Origin: Clostridia bacterium
Lineage (GTDB): Bacteria > Bacillota_A > Clostridia > Oscillospirales > CAG-272
Reading direction: 5' to 3'
Assembly: GCA_017414585.1 (NCBI GenBank)
Contig: JAFQLN010000089.1
Coordinates: forward strand, 1-23,685
DNA length: 23,685 nt
Within the stretch, counting starts at the first letter, position 1. The number at the start of each line of letters is the position of its first letter. This document shows positions 23,434 through 23,685 of this stretch, in pieces. The position numbers were made by a program, and so were the translations under genes. The notes beneath the pieces were generated by a model. That model saw only the letters and a program-made list of their open reading frames with translations, did no database searches and was not told where the DNA came from.

Positions 23434-23481
23434 ATAGTTATTTAGTCCTTTCGTAGGAGGTGTATAAACGGGTGATTCGGT

Positions 23482-23685
23482 TTATTCAATGCCCGCAGTA
23501 TCGAGTGCGGATGCAGGGTTGTTGAGAATGACAAAACCGCGGCGGTTGACAGGATCTGCACGGTTGGCTATCAGAGGCTTACCGTCGATGTCAGTAAAGA
23601 CAGCACCGGCTTCGCGGCAGATGATTTCCATTGCAGCGGTATCCCATTCCTTCATGAAAGCACCGTAACGGTAGTGCACATCGGC
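23482..23685 (-). CDS. cysQ: CysQ-type 3'(2'),5'-bisphosphate nucleotidase (5' end outside window)
   Basis: Only the last 67 residues are present; the frame is open to the window edge. The piece ADVHYRYGAFMKEWDTAA matches the conserved C-terminal segment of inositol-monophosphatase-family enzymes, whose WDTAA aspartate binds metal and substrate. The following EAGAVFTDIDGKPL also fits. CysQ hydrolyses PAP (adenosine 3',5'-bisphosphate) to AMP, clearing the by-product of PAPS use. The neighbouring cysD and cysN make that role more likely than inositol phosphatase, but the fragment alone cannot separate the two. Confidence 0.8.
   Translation of the reverse strand, partial: ADVHYRYGAFMKEWDTAAMEIICREAGAVFTDIDGKPLIANRADPVNRRGFVILNNPASALDTAGIE

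Noticed and set aside
23454..23461. AGGAGGTG on the plus strand resembling a strong ribosome site
   Set aside because: It lies in the cysQ-cysD gap on the opposite strand and leads into no supported gene.

Overview
This window looks like part of a chromosome from an anaerobic Bacillota, most likely a gut- or rumen-type member of Clostridia. The pointers are crisp sigma-A promoters (TTGACA/TATAAT with 17-nt spacers), strong AGGAGG-type ribosome sites, a T-box leader, a lipobox lipoprotein, and several cytoplasmic glycosidases. There is no rRNA, tRNA or other marker that would fix the lineage more tightly, and I see no IS element, prophage or CRISPR array.

Layout. 1-2456 (minus): an ABC exporter operon, ATPase then two ABC-2 permeases, the second cut by the window edge. 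It is divergent from a small lipoprotein gene (2555-2941, plus). 2989-4134 (minus): a two-part protein with a C-terminal uridine-kinase-like P-loop domain. Just upstream of it, at 4131-4320, is the broken 3' end of a glycosidase gene whose stop codon overlaps the kinase start. 4324-6325 (minus): an AMP-forming acyl/aryl-CoA ligase behind a complete T-box leader with a UAC (tyrosine) specifier, its own terminator and promoter. 6368-7861 (minus): radA, divergent from the next operon. 7924-12568 (plus): aconitase, a GH43 glycosidase and NADP-isocitrate dehydrogenase as one promoter-to-terminator unit. 12611-19653 (plus): an MFS transporter, glycerophosphodiesterase, short GH29 alpha-fucosidase, exonuclease III and a large GH106-like alpha-rhamnosidase. 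19663-23685 (minus): a sulfate-activation operon cysQ(partial)-cysD-cysN with an EutH-family permease one nucleotide behind cysN.

How the parts fit. The three glycosidases have no signal peptides, so they would act inside the cell on imported fucose-, rhamnose- or arabinose/xylose-containing oligosaccharides; the MFS protein is the only candidate importer in view. Aconitase and Icd give the oxidative branch from citrate to 2-oxoglutarate (citrate synthase is not in the window). CysDN makes APS and CysQ would clear PAP, but CysN carries only a C-terminal tail that resembles a dead APS kinase.

Most worth a second look: the tyrosine T-box on a CoA ligase, the EutH-like permease coupled to cysN, the degenerate APS-kinase tail, the frameshifted glycosidase remnant, the fused P-loop protein, and the repeat-bearing cysD-cysN spacer.
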